Source of the DNA: Anthostomella pinea
Taxonomy: Eukaryota > Ascomycota > Sordariomycetes > Xylariales > Xylariaceae
Reading direction: 5' to 3'
Length of the DNA: 64,000 bases
Assembly (NCBI GenBank): GCA_963556695.1
Contig: CAUWAG010000007.1
Span: forward strand, 3,348,001 to 3,412,000
The notes below the pieces were generated by a model. It was not told where the DNA came from and searched no databases. It was given only the letters and a program-made list of their open reading frames with translations. The position numbers and the translations under genes are program-made. Each line of letters begins with the position of its first letter. The first letter of the stretch is position 1. Below are positions 43,948-55,556 of this stretch, piece by piece.

Positions 43948-45907
43948 CTAAGCATCACCCTTCACCCTCTTGAACAGCACCTCCTTCGTGGGGTCCGGGA
44001 ACGCACTCGCGCCCATGCTCAGGTTCGCATAGCGCTCAGTCACGCCGTCGGGCAGGCGCATGTCGTAGTCGAGCAGCACGCGCGCCAGGATCAGCTTGAT
44101 CTCGTTGGCGGCGAAGAAGCGGCCCGGGCACGCGTGCCGCCCGTACCCGAAGTGCATGAAGTCTTTCGTTACAGTCACGAACTGGTGCTGCTCGCGGTTC
44201 TTGTAGCCATGCGGGTCCGGGACCGTGCCGTTGCGCAGGTCCAGGAAGCGGTGGGCATCGAAGGTCTGTGGTGGGCGTTTGTGTTAGTGGTGCTGTTTGG
44301 GGAGGCGGTAAGGTAGGGGCGTGTTTTTTCGGTCTTCGAAGGTGTGTTCTTACCTCTGGGTTCTTGTATAGCTCCGGGTCCTGCACAGCAAGCGCGTGCG
44401 GCGTCTCGACCATGACGCCGGCGGGCAGTTGCGTGCCGTCGCTCAGCGTGACGGGCTTGGCGACCCAGCGCTGGAAGCGGACTTTTGAAAAATTACTCGT
44501 TAGTCTCACATCCTGAGACCAATCTCGGCTTGGGGGTACGAGCCAACTTACTCAAACTGCCCGGGTTCACGCGTTGCGACTCTTTCATGACGCTGTCGAG
44601 GAGCTTCATCTCGAAGAGCGCGTGGGTCGTCATGACGCCGTCGGTGGTGGCCAAGACGCGCTTGATCTCGTCGCGGAGCTCGGAGATGATGTCCGGACGG
44701 GCGACGAGGTCGTAAAGACTGTACGGTATCCGTCAGTATAAGCCCAGCCCAGAAGTGCTGGCCAGGGAGCTCTTACATCATGGTCACCGTCAGCGTCGTG
44801 GTGTGGATAGCCGCCATACTCATGTTCAGCTGCGTCTCCGCCACGACATCGTCGCTGAGACCAAAGTCGTCGACCTTGTTCAGCATCCACTGCAGGGCAT
44901 CATCCGGCAACTCGCGTCCGGCGCGCATGGCCTCGCGCCGCTCCCTGATGACGGGCGCCAGGAACGCGTGCGCCTTCTTGCGCTCCGCGTGCAGGGCGTC
45001 GACCTCGGGCGTGAAGTAGCGCCCCAGCCAGCGCAGCTTCGAGCTCCACTGCTTGAGTTTTGAGACCGCGTTAATGAAGGCCATGGTGTAGTTCATGCTG
45101 GCGTGCAGGTACTCGGGCGCCCGGCACAGGTCGGGCCCGATGAAGATGGCGCCTGAGATCACGGCTACCATCTGCAGCACCGTCGGGTAGACGGTGACGG
45201 ACGTCCAGTCGTCGCACGGGGGCATCGTGTCGGTGATGGTGCGTGCTGTTTCGGCCGACAGCCGGGGGTTGATGCGGACTACATACAAGACGTGTGAGAC
45301 TCGTGTGCTTGTTTCTTGCTACGTGCATCTGGATTCTGGGGTTCCTTACCTAGGGACCGGGTCAGGTCGCCGCGGATGATGTGGATCAAGAACTCGGTGA
45401 GCTTCCTGTCGCCCATGCCCAGGTGCTTGTGTTCGTTCACCTAGGTAGTCCAATGTCAGACCATGTCCCCATCGGTGCGTTACTATGTCTGTCTCTCACC
45501 ACATCGAACGCCGTGTTGATGTCGATGATGTCGTCCGGCAGGCGTCTCACTTCCTCCATGAGATTCCTTGGCAGAACGATACGCTCCCCTATTTTTTCAC
45601 TAAGGTCAGTACGCTTTCGCTGGAGAACTGGCGTCGCGGGTGGGTCATCGTTACCATCGAGAGTCGTCAGCCGGTATGCCTTGCTCTTGAACAGCTGGTA
45701 TCCCTTTTTGTAGAAGTCTACGCCGTTCGTGATGAACGCCTTGCGTCGCTTCTCCGCGTGGCCGTACTCCTTGCCCAGGAGAGGCAGATTATTGGAATCG
45801 CCGCCGCGGCCGAGTAGCGAAGTCGCGACGAACACGCACGCCAGGACGGCAACGACGGAGGCCATTGCTGGCCATCGGTTGGCAACGACGGTCTGGATCT
45901 GATCCAT
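43948..45907 (-). CDS. Cytochrome P450 monooxygenase, six exons
   Basis: Exons: 45907-45500, 45440-45350, 45278-44777, 44718-44552, 44481-44354 and 44265-43948, with five introns of 58-88 bp; all phases agree and give 537 residues. An N-terminal membrane anchor is visible (MASVVAVLACVFVATSLLG). I-helix: NMSMAAIHTTTLTVTMI; ExxR: LLDSVMKESQRVNPG; heme loop: FGYGRHACPGRFFAANEIKL with the ligand Cys near residue 477. These resemble the fungal ent-kaurene-oxidase-like P450 group common in secondary metabolite and xenobiotic pathways. Substrate unknown. The start was taken at MDQIQTVV because the frame upstream (to 46126) lacks P450-like sequence. The neighbour is a convergent MFS gene. Confidence 0.92.
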
Positions 45908-46289
45908 GTTTGCTGGTGATCCGGGGGAGTGGTGAGATAGAGGTGGAGGTGAGACATCAGCGTCACACGTTGAGGGGAGTAGCAAACATATATATGTGAT
46001 ACAGTCATCGAGTGGAAGCACATACACCGCCGGTCCGTCGCCAGTGCTTGCCTCCCTTGCCTCCTCACCCGACACCAACGGCAATGGGTAGGGATATGCG
46101 AGGGGCAGTGCCCATTGTCTCTCCACAAGGATTCGTTCAGCTCAGCTTCACCCCAGCGAAGTGGGTTTCAACGCAAATAGGGGCCCTGCTCGGTACTGTA
46201 CCCATCCAGCGGTAACATCGATTACCTAGCCAGTTGCCACATTGGCATCGTGCCGGGCCCTACTGTAGGCTCTTTGAGATTATTAATAA
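45908..46289. other. Intergenic; P450 promoter side
   Basis: Short gap between the P450 start and the inverted-repeat element. No gene seen. Confidence 0.4.
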
Positions 46290-46392
46290 CGAGTAACTGT
46301 AACCTGCCACCCTAAAAACTATAAGCTGCCACCCGCTAAGCCCAATTCGGACAACGTCCGACCTTTAATTGGCTGCACATTCCACATCGTTC

Positions 46393-46632
46393 GGTCAGAT
46401 TTGAGCCAATCGTCAGAGTGAAGTGTCTGTGTGTGTATTCTGTCTGTCTAGAGTGTCCTTGTCAGATTTGAGCCAATCGTGAGAGTGAAGTGTGTGTCTG
46501 TATTCTCTCTGTCTAGAGTGTCCTTGTGCGACCGTGGCAGTTTTGTGCCAGAGGGGGCTGGATCGGGACGAAACAACTAGGTTCCGTTGTCTACCTGTCA
46601 AGGTGCCTTCTAGGCGTACCTTTAATCCAACA
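46393..46632 (+). mobile_element. Solo LTR, family A (240 bp) with internal duplication, nested
   Basis: Begins GGTCAGATTTGAGCC (first T of TGT changed) and ends TTTAATCCAACA. A perfect 5-bp duplication, CGTTC, lies at 46388-46392 and 46633-46637. The first 67 bp are tandemly duplicated (GTCAGATTTGAGCC recurs at 46461), explaining the extra length over the 173-bp copy at 4384. It is inserted just inside the left inverted repeat of the larger element. Confidence 0.87.
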
Positions 46633-46865
46633 CGTTCCCGCACCATGTCCCCCAACATCCAAAGTACCTTCATTTACATGCGTTTCCTACCTAATCCGAA
46701 GTACTTCCTATAGTTTCGCTATTTAAGATAAAATACCGCAGCGATCTTTTATCGCAACGACGGGTTAATAATTAAGATTAGCGGTTAGGGTTAGCGGTTA
46801 AAGTAAGCTAGAGGTTTAAAAGACAGTGCGAGCCCTTCATTTATAAATGTATCCTTGTATACGCC

Positions 46866-46919
46866 GTAGTAGTAGTAGTAGTAGTAATAGTAGTAGTTGT
46901 AGTAGTAGTAGTAGTAGTA
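46866..46919. repeat. (GTA)n microsatellite, interrupted
   Basis: About 18 trinucleotide units, mostly GTA, interrupted by ATA and TTG units. Confidence 0.95.
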
Positions 46920-47056
46920 TGAAGCTGCGCGTTATAATTACAGTAGACTGAGCGCTATAGTTATAGTGGGTTGAGCGCTGTGATCTGGGATGCTGTTCGA
47001 ATCGGGCTTAGCGGGTGGCAGCTTACGGTTTTCAGGGTGGCAGGTTACAATTACTC

Positions 47057-48403
47057 ATTAATAACCTGCCAACCTTCCACGCCTCGAATGCCGTGCCTTC
47101 GTATGATCCGTGACCAATGAGCTGACAGTCCGAAAAAGTTCTACCGGCTGGGATGCGTGTGGATCCCAGCCACTGGATCTAGCTACCAGTACCCTATCGG
47201 ATCTCCTGTCATCCAGGGCGTTCTACGATAAGGTTACCTGGGATGGCTGCCCCAGGTGACAGGTACCAACCCACTGTAATTTAGGTATTTAGATACTTCT
47301 CGGATGGGATCCCTTCTCATCCGAACTTAACCAAGCACCGACAGAATACAGATCATCCCAACCAAGACTTGTGATAGATCTCCGTTCTGGTTCCGCTACC
47401 ACAAAAGCACATGCGTGCCGCAGGATCATGCTTTAATGACAGCTCCTTCGGAACTTTTCTAGTGCTCACGTAAGCGCAGTCCGGCTCGGTTTCGTAGCAA
47501 CAGTAGAAGTATTTGTTACATCCACTATAAGCACCATAAGAACTGAAATTACCTCGTATGTAAGCGATCACGAGGGTCTTCATTCTCATGTGATATTGCT
47601 CGATTGGACAAAGGGGTACGAGACTCGATGTAGCATACCGGTGCTTAGTTGAGAGGAGTAGAACGCGAGCGCGATGGGCGTCGGTCGGAATCTTGACCCG
47701 TGACCTTGCCGGACTATTACTAACCTAAGCTTACGGTATGCACGTCGTCCCGTTGGCCGGAGACGGGCGCTCGTTGATTTCTCTTTGAGACAAGCGGTCA
47801 CTCCAGTCCCGGGGGCCGGCATCCGGACAATCCAGCGGTCGTAGTCCAGGCTACCAAATTAACTGTTTTACCCGCCCATTGTAAGGCTACCTAGCTCCCA
47901 GGCAGCCAGATAGGACTGTCGTCCCTAGTTTCCGGGTCGCTATAGTAAGACAAGTTGCCCTGTTCAGCTTGATGGCTGGGTATCGAGCTGTGCCACAGTG
48001 TAGAAAACTGGGCTCTAAGAGATACGGCCGGGATCCTGGTGCTGTAGCATGTAGCATCCTGTGATAGTACCACTTGGATGGCGACGAGCAATTCAGGATC
48101 CCAGCTCAGCCGAATCACGGCCAGACGAAGGCGCATGGTGTGAGAGACACATACCCAGCATGTTGGCTGACTCCGAAGCTATATGTCCCGAGATACGTTG
48201 GTCGACAGGGTGACCGTATGTCCATTATAGACACGAAGTGGCACCGGTACGTTATGCGGTGGCTTGCTATCGTACACACCCCTTGAACGGATCTACAATT
48301 CTATATAATTGACTATACCCGCCCCTACTTCTCCTGAAATTGTCATTATCCAAAACCGCCTCACCAACACCCAAACATCGCAACACCACCCGCCGCCCAG
48401 CCA
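47057..48403. other. Intergenic, no confident gene
   Basis: Contains a minus-strand frame (47583-47353, 76 codons from MKTLVIAYIRGNF) with several cysteines (SGCNKYFYCCYETEPDC, RMCFCGSG). It could be a small cysteine-rich protein, but it has no clear signal peptide or homology that I recognise. Otherwise nothing recognised; the left end of the region is the 3' flank of the STAND gene. Confidence 0.35.
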
Positions 48404-51400
48404 TCACGAATCCAAATACTTCCTCCTCAACCTCCCCTTCCACTCCTCCAGCGAGATCCACCTTTCCCCGCCCTCCCCATTCACACCATCTGGCAACGGC
48501 ACCGCCCCCTTCGGCAGCCCCGCAAACCGACCGGGTTCCCAGCGCGGGATCTCGACAAACGCGTGGTCCCTCCTGCACGCAAATCCCTTCTTCCGGCCCA
48601 GCTTGTCTTGTAGGAGCAGCGTGTGGCACTCCTTATCGAGCTGGACGTGGCCGACGCAGTCGGCGCAGCTGTATAGCGGCACGTCCATGACGGTCCATTG
48701 CTTGTCGCAGCCGTCGCAGCTGACGAACCAGCTGGGCTTGCTGGGACTGCTGTCCGTGGCGGCGTCTACGTCTGCGTCGGAGGCGCTGGCGCTGGCGGGC
48801 TGGGGTCGCGTTGCCCCCGTGTCTAGGGTGGGCGTTGGGACGCGGCTGCCGTCAAGCTTGTTGCCGTTGATGTCGGAGCTTTGGGACTGCACGCTACTGC
48901 TGCTGTCGGTGCGCGGCAGGGGCCTCTGCCAGACCTTTTGCACCAGAGAGGGGGTGGCATCGCTGAAGGTCGTCGTTCGCTGCCCCAACTGCTCCGCTAG
49001 AGGCTTCGCGTTGATCGGCGAGTTCACAGGCGTCATAATCCAGTCCTCCCACCGCTGCTGCGCCTCATACTGGATCAGGTTGCGCATAGCCCACGTGATG
49101 CGCGCGTTCTCGTCGTCCTGGAGCGTCGTCAGCAGGCGCGCCAGCAGCCAGTACGCCGAGTCGTCGTTCTCCTCGTCCGAGTCTGAGAGGAGTTCAATGC
49201 TGGTCCACACGATGCGCTGGATCCAGTCGCGCGCCAGCTTGGAGTCGCTGCCCAGCTTGTGGTGGTACCGGATCAGGCAGCACACCGTGATGGTCGTCAT
49301 CCATACGTCGAGCACGTCGCTGGTGTCTGGAAGAAGGGCGGCTATGGATGAGCCGTAGGACTCTATCTTTTCGGAGGGCAGGTTCGGCCGGAAGGCCCGG
49401 TCGAGGTACGTCTCTGCTAGGGAGTCGGCCATGGTGTCGACCATATGCCGGGATAGAGTGTCGCTTGGGTGTGCGCGGATGCCCGTGAGGGCATCGACCC
49501 GAACAGCGACCACCATATCTTGATGGACGATGTCTTCTGCTTTTGCCAGATTTTTTGCAAAGCAATCTCGGAGTAAGAAGAGCAGGTCGTGCGCCTCTTG
49601 CTTCTTGCCGATGTCGATGGCGATGGTGAAAAATGACTCGATGACATCCCATTTCCCAGTCGCATCAGCGGCTTGCGCGAGCATGTCCGAGTCTTTGACG
49701 ACGAGGTCCGATATAAACTCGTTGACGAGCTCATCGAAGTAGGCTGTCCAGACCTCGCTGGCCGCGTTCAGTGCCTCGACGAAGGCGATGAACTCGCCCC
49801 ACTGCTGTGACTTTTGGTAGCGGCGAAGTACTTCGGCGTAACTTAGGAAGTGGACGTAGTCGTACTGGAGACTCTCTCGGTGCGTACGCGCAGCGAGCTC
49901 GAGGTCTTTGCCCAGGTCCCATAGACGATCCCCCAAATCGATGGTGATGCGCGCCAGGAGCGAGGAGTTGAAATGATTACCCAACCACTCATCGTCTCCA
50001 CTGCGCATGTCATCGACAATCTGTCTTGCTCGTGATAGTAACCCAACGGCTTCATCGTTGCTCGTGTTCGCTTGCTTCGCGATGAAGTGGCACGCGTGCA
50101 GATTCTGTGGGTTGAGCTCAATGGCCTTTCTCGCACGTCGCTGGTAGATCTCCGTCACGTTGTCTTCATGGCACAGCTGGAACGTGACGAGAGCTCCGAC
50201 CGTCTCCCAGAGCGACTTCTGAGCCGGAGTGCCGTCGACTTCATCGAGCAGTTGGGAGGCCCAGGTTTCGATCTCTAGTAGCTCTTCCAGTCGGAAGTCT
50301 TGACGCTCCCATGGCTCCCCGTCCGTCGCTTGATCTACCCTGTACAATGCTGGATCATCAGGCATCTTGGAAGCCCGGGCAGGGTCAAGCTGATGTTGAT
50401 TTTAGTGGAAATCGAAAATCTGGAATTCAAGTCAGACTCACCCGCGACAGATAACCTCGGATGAAGCAGCAGGCTGATAGGAAGTGTCGCTTCAGAAACT
50501 CCTTGCGAAGGAAGAGATGAGTCGCCAAGTGTTTTGCCGCATACGAAAGAAGTGCTCCGTGCAGGTTCGTATTCGGTGTCCTCAAAGCTTTCACTAGTGA
50601 CAGACCAGGCTCGGTGTTGATGAGCTTCGTCACATGGGAGTCGTGGAACCAGCGCAACATCTCCGTGACACCTATAGTTGTATAAACCCACTCACTGCGA
50701 GTTCTGCGCAGATGGAGGTACTCTTGACGGTTCCAGGTCTTCATACTCACGTTTAGGTCGAAGGACCAAAACATAGATTCGATTCCGCACTCTTCTGTAA
50801 AGAGTTTCACGAGGAGTGGTCCCACCTGGGATTTGAGTTCTGGGTTGGCTGCAGATAGGTCGACGACCTCCATGTGTTCCAGGAGGTAGTACATTGCGTA
50901 GTTCCGTATCTTCCTGCTTGTCCGTAATGACTCGTCGGTCAGGATCACCAACGAAGTAAGTGCGATATTGATATGCGCGTTGTCGGGGTCGTAAGTAATG
51001 GAACCCCCTTCTTTGACACCCGCTTTGGTCTTGAAGAACTGCTCGAAACCGAAGCGCTCGTAGAGCTCTGTCGGGCACACGTTGCGCATAAAGTGACGGA
51101 CGATATCAATCTCTGTGTCCTGAATAACACGCTTCCCCTGAGACGACGCGATACTCAATACATCAGATGGATCTGGCTCTTTTCTGGGAATCTGTCCTCG
51201 AATCTCCGAGGACCGCCAGTCGACCACACCTGTGTCAGTAATGGTAAATATAGCGTACTTATCGATGAGCTTCTGCGCAAAAGGAAGCAACGAAACGGTT
51301 AGTGTAGCTGGCGGCTGAGCGTCATTGATAGCATCGCTAAGAATTGTGCTTGTCGACCGCCGAGACAGGGACTGGGTGTAAGCCGCTTTTGCCATTACGG

Positions 51401-53445
51401 AGCCGCCGCGATGCTTGACCGACAGCAAAGCCTCGATCGTCGCTACGTCGAACCAGCGTCGACCACTGTCGACCCACAGAATGATCTCGTTAATCTCTTC
51501 AATTTCCTTCGGAGTGCGGGAGGTGTTGAGACGCTTGATCTCCGACTGGATCTGGTCAATTCGGGATTTGTCAGCTTGCGCCAATACCTCATTGATATCT
51601 TCAACCAGGTCTACCTTGGAAAGGGCGTTCAAGCTCGTGCTCAGTTTAAAATAGTCACCACCAGACTTGTCCCGCAAGTCGTGGAGAATCTTCTCTCGCC
51701 ACTCGGCTATTCCTGGCCGGCTGGCATTGCTGAGGATGGGCATGCGGCTCATTCGATCGAGGATGTACTTCTCAATATCGTTCCCGTTTCGCTCCGAAAT
51801 CGGCACTGTATTGAACTGGATGCCCTGTTCGTGAACAAGAAAGTCCGTCACCATTTCGGGCCTGGCTGTCAGGAAGATTCGGGTCTTCTGGTTCTCGGCG
51901 ATGGAACACAGCCGTTGAAGTAAGGGGACAAGAGGAGCATCGAGTCCATCGATGAAGAGGTAGAATGTGGTGTCGGGGTTCCGCCGCTCCTTATTGTTGA
52001 CGAAGAGTTGATGCCAGAGATCGATTGCGCCTTCGAATGACGGCGTCTTCTCAACAATGTGAGCAACAGATTTCGTCATGGCCTCGTAAGCTGTGGCAAT
52101 TTGCCATAGCAGTGTTCTTGTGACTGTCTCGATGACCTCGCTCGCTCCCTCTTCATCACCTTTCCTCTTGTCGCCCTCGGCAAAGTAATAAGCGGCGACC
52201 ACTCTGGATGTAGGTCCCTCTTGACCCAGTCTCCTGATAGACTTCACCGTATTGGCCATCACTGTAATGGTTCGAGTGTCAGTACTTGAGGGTGAGATGA
52301 GGTCAGCCTTGCATCGACTACTGCTTACTGGATGTCTTTCCGGTACCGCTTTCACCGCGGACAACGATGATGGTCTTCTCCGGATCCTTAGCCTTAGTCC
52401 ACCGAGAGCAAACCTCGTCTTCCCTCCACCACAACCCTGTGTCTTCGACTAGCGCGTTCAGGCGAGACTCGAACGCCCTCTGCCAGACCGGGATTGGTTC
52501 CCCATCCGTATCAAGTGCTGTGCCGGGGAACCCAAGAGCTTTGGCTATGCCTCTTCGCCACTTCTTCGCGTCATCTTCCTTCTTCTGTTCCTTCTGGGCG
52601 TCCAATATCAACTTGATATCCCCAGCGCTGTCGCTTACGATCTTGTAGGTCTGGGCATTCACTAGCAGTGACTCCTTGGCGTTGAGCTTCTCCATCATGC
52701 CTAGCAGGTCCTGGATGCCATCATCGCTTAGGAACAGCTGTTTGGTGAAAGCAAGAAAACGTGAGTGCTTCTTGCGCAGCTTGATTGTCCGGTCGCATAT
52801 CTGGACGAACAGCCGAAGGTTCTGGCAGGCAACGCGTGAGAGCCTGGCGTCCATCCGATCTTTGTAGGACTCTAGACGCTCCAGGAACTCGACGCATTTC
52901 TCGAGGAGCTCCGCGAGGTTTTCGAATATCCCCTCGTAGCCCTGCCATGCTTGTATGACAAAGGTGAGCGCGTTGTAGCACATCCCCGCTGGGGCAAACA
53001 CCTGCGGGGACTGAGTAAGCGGTCTTGAGGAAGATTAATGACACCTTATCGTTGGTACACGTACATTGGAGACGCCATCCGTCACGATGCCACCGACCGT
53101 ACTAATGCACTGAAGGGTCTTTGTGACGGCGTTTTTGAACGTGCCATACTTCTCTGCCTGCTTCTTGTCCTTCTCGCTCACATTATCGATATACCTCAGC
53201 ACCGCGTCAATATCGAGAGTTGTCTGGACCTTTTTGGGATCGCCGCCGGCTAGCTCGATGACCTTGTTGTGGACTTCCGACCAGATAGCCTCGATCTCCC
53301 TCTCGGCAGTCAGGTCCGCCTTGCTAGTGGTGGAGCCCGTGCTCAACACACTGGTTGATGCTTGTAGTGTGGACGGCGGCATTTCGAGGGTCGTCCCGTC
53401 CTGGTGTGAAGCTCCGCTTTTCGAGCATTCACTTTGCTTGCTCAC
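48404..53445 (-). CDS. NLR-like STAND NTPase: Goodbye domain, P-loop NTPase, TPR-like helices, ZZ-like zinc finger
   Basis: Four exons, 53445-53065, 53001-52329, 52261-50442 and 50389-48404, with introns of 63, 67 and 52 bp; phases agree and give 1,619 residues. N-terminal region (about 45-200), with EIEAIWSEVHNKVIELAG and GTFKNAVTKTLQCIS, fits the fungal STAND 'Goodbye' domain. Walker A is GESGTGKTS (343-351), cut by an intron; Walker B is FYLFIDGLDA (about 452-460), then RIFLTARPEM as sensor 1. The C-terminal half is helical with TPR-like segments (RRARKAIELNPQNLHACHFI). The tail (about 1513-1572) has CDGCDKQW, YSCADCVG, LDKECH and CRRDHAFVEIP, a ZZ-type zinc finger. By analogy with other fungal NLRs it may sense non-self and trigger a response; the ligand is unknown. 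Confidence 0.88.
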
Positions 53446-54759
53446 TTGCAGCTGTATTAAACATGAAATGCAACGCTGATATCCGACAATGATGTACCAA
53501 GAAGATCTTCAAAATGAACGGAATGATGCTCAAGCCGCAAGAAACAACAATCCCACGGGCGTTGGGCTGCCACAGCACATATAAGTATGTAGTTGAACCA
53601 AACCAGTTGGCCCCCAAATCGGTGGGAACGCGGCACAAGGCAACAGGCTGACAGGGGCAGCTGAGCAGGGCCAACAGAGGCCGTCACTCAGCCGCAGTCC
53701 ATGCGCTCGTTGGTGGGTGGCTCTGGAAATAGCAGCAATGATTGGTGCCCTGGTGTTCCGCAAGGATCCGGGGCCCACGTCGCTCAGGGGTTCCCATGAC
53801 TAAGAAAATGTCACTGATCTGCAGTGTTCGCGCATGAAGTGAACGAATGTCGCCTCGTCGCAAGTTGCAAGAGGAGCACATGCTTACAAGGTAGGCAGGC
53901 AAACACTGCCTGCCTACATATAGTCAGCCTCACCGAAACTGTCGCACCTTTGTACGGATGTTACTGCGATTTTGCGAGAGGATATGGTCACACTCGGGAC
54001 TCGGCAGTTGTTACCCTGCAGTCATCGCACCATTCCGGGGGATAGCCGGTCTTAAGAGCTGGTGAACATGAAACGCTGTTGGGTCTCGAAACTCGAGATT
54101 GTTCCGTTTCGTTTCGGTAAGTATGCGCCGTCCCAATCCTTCGGGATTCTGGTAGGGCTCACGAACTGATGAGATATGGATAGGAACATCTCGACCGGGC
54201 GCACATTCGTGAGCTAGGCGCTCGATGCAACAGAGATTGCCGCTCTCCATGCGCTCGAGTACAGGGCCTACGATGCGAAGCAGCACCAACTGCCTCCTCC
54301 AACACAAGGCTGACTTGACTTGTACAGACTGTGCCACCCAAACCACATACCTGTTTAGGATTGCAAAATCTCGATTGCTTACCGGCGGCTTGGTCGCATC
54401 GAATACGGTCGAGTGGATGATTATCGCTGCCTAAGAGTCTGTAGAATTTGGACAGTTCGCATAGCAACATACTGTAAGTGCTAGCAAGCAGGACGCGTAA
54501 TGACGATCATTTGTGTGATGAAGAAGAGATGGAGCTGGTGCCAATCCATCTCTGCTAGCTAGGAATCTGACCAAATATGGTGGTCACATGACCGCTCCAC
54601 ATAAGTCCATTCCAGCGATCTATCCTGTCATCCTCCATCCTCTCACACCATGTGTCGCGACTGTCTAGAAACAGCGTGTGGTATCACATCAAGCCTCACT
54701 CGAGCAAAGCGATACCCAAGTCACCCCTTTACCCGTCCATGACCTTCACCCTGTCCCAA
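53446..54759. other. Intergenic, no gene recognised
   Basis: 1.3 kb upstream of the STAND gene and downstream of the LPMO gene (both on the minus strand). A perfect 11-bp inverted repeat lies at 53891-53917. No coding region supported. Confidence 0.4.
53891..53917. repeat. Perfect 11-bp hairpin, 5-nt loop
   Basis: GTAGGCAGGCA (53891-53901) pairs perfectly with TGCCTGCCTAC (53907-53917) across the loop AACAC. It lies about 450 bp upstream of the STAND gene start. Could be a protein-binding palindrome or a chance structure. Confidence 0.85.
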
Positions 54760-55556
54760 TCAGCAACTAATGACGGACGCGTTTCCGGGCGCACTGTAGG
54801 CCTTGCCGTCGTTGTCCGGCTTGCCAGTCTTGCCGTAGATGTTGATCAGGATGCTCGGGTCGTCCTGCGCGTAGGCCCCCGGGAAGCTGAACGTCTGGGC
54901 CGGCGAGAAGGTGCCGGATCCAGTGACCGTGAGCTGGGCGCAAGACATGTAGAACTGCGCCGCCAACAATTTACTGGCCGAGTGCAGTGCCAGGATCTCG
55001 ACGCGCATCAGGTAGTCGCCGGCGGCGATGCACGTCGGCAAGTCGAAGTTGACCCAGCCCGCGTTGGCGATCATGTTGTCGACGCCCCACGTCAGGGTCG
55101 ACGTGTCGAACGTGTCCTCCCAGATCTTGAACCACGAGAGGCCCGTCTTGCTCGCCGACGCCGCGGACCCGTCCACCTTGGCCAGCCACGCCGTGACCGG
55201 GCCCTTGTGCGACGCGGCGATCGGGTTGTCCGGGTCGTTGGCAAACTGCGCGCCGCCGATCACGTGCCCGAAGTAGGCGCCCAGGGAGTCGCCCGCCGCC
55301 ACGCTGATCATCTTGTCCGAGGTCGTGCCCTGCTGCTGGCAGATTATATCTTGTGATGTCACATCATAGACGGGGTTGTTGTTGGACGGGGCCCGCAGAC
55401 CGACGAGAGAGCCTTGGTCCGCACCGTTGACAGAGACTTCCTGCGTGCAATGTGAGTCCGCGTGTATGTCGGCCGAGCTGTCAGACGTACCTGGAAGATG
55501 GTGTGGGCCTCAGCCGAGAGGGCGAACGCGAGAGCTGTTGCGACGGAGAACTTCAT
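54760..55556 (-). CDS. AA9 lytic polysaccharide monooxygenase (GH61-type), two exons
   Basis: AA9 enzymes are secreted copper oxygenases that oxidatively cleave cellulose and related glucans. Exon 1 is 55556-55491, the 50-bp intron is GTACGT...CGCAG, and exon 2 is 55440-54760, giving 248 residues. The signal peptide MKFSVATALAFALSAEA is followed directly by His (HTIFQ joined to EVSVNGADQG), which supplies the N-terminal histidine-brace ligand after cleavage. IICQQQG carries the first conserved Cys; DPDNPIAASHKGPVTAWLAK supplies the second copper His; the axial Tyr lies in QFYMSCAQLTV. No cellulose-binding module is attached. The C-terminus ends shortly after the catalytic domain (GNASVISC), normal for single-domain AA9. 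Confidence 0.93.

Larger units (their letters stand above)
46290..47056. mobile_element. DNA-transposon-like (MITE-like) element with about 65-bp inverted termini
   Basis: The left end (from 46291) reads GAGTAACTGTAACCTGCCACCC and continues to about 46355. The right end, reverse-complemented from 47056, reads GAGTAATTGTAACCTGCCACCC and continues with only a handful of differences. The words AACCTGCCACCC and AAGCTGCCACCC repeat inside each arm. ATTAATAA lies on both sides (46282-46289 and 47057-47064), which could be an 8-bp target duplication as made by hAT elements. That string sits in a self-complementary TTATTAATAA, so it could also be part of the termini. The interior lacks coding capacity, contains a telomere-like ttagggttagcggtta, and carries a solo LTR. 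Confidence 0.7.

Noticed and set aside
46764..46803. Telomeric repeat array
   Set aside because: Only one TTAGGG with degenerate neighbours; far too short and located inside a mobile element.
48309..49358. A 349-codon plus-strand frame
   Set aside because: It is antisense to the last exon of the STAND gene and Ser/Pro-rich in the way expected of a shadow.
54652..55356. A 234-codon plus-strand frame
   Set aside because: Antisense to the AA9 exon and dominated by Arg/Val/Asp shadow composition.
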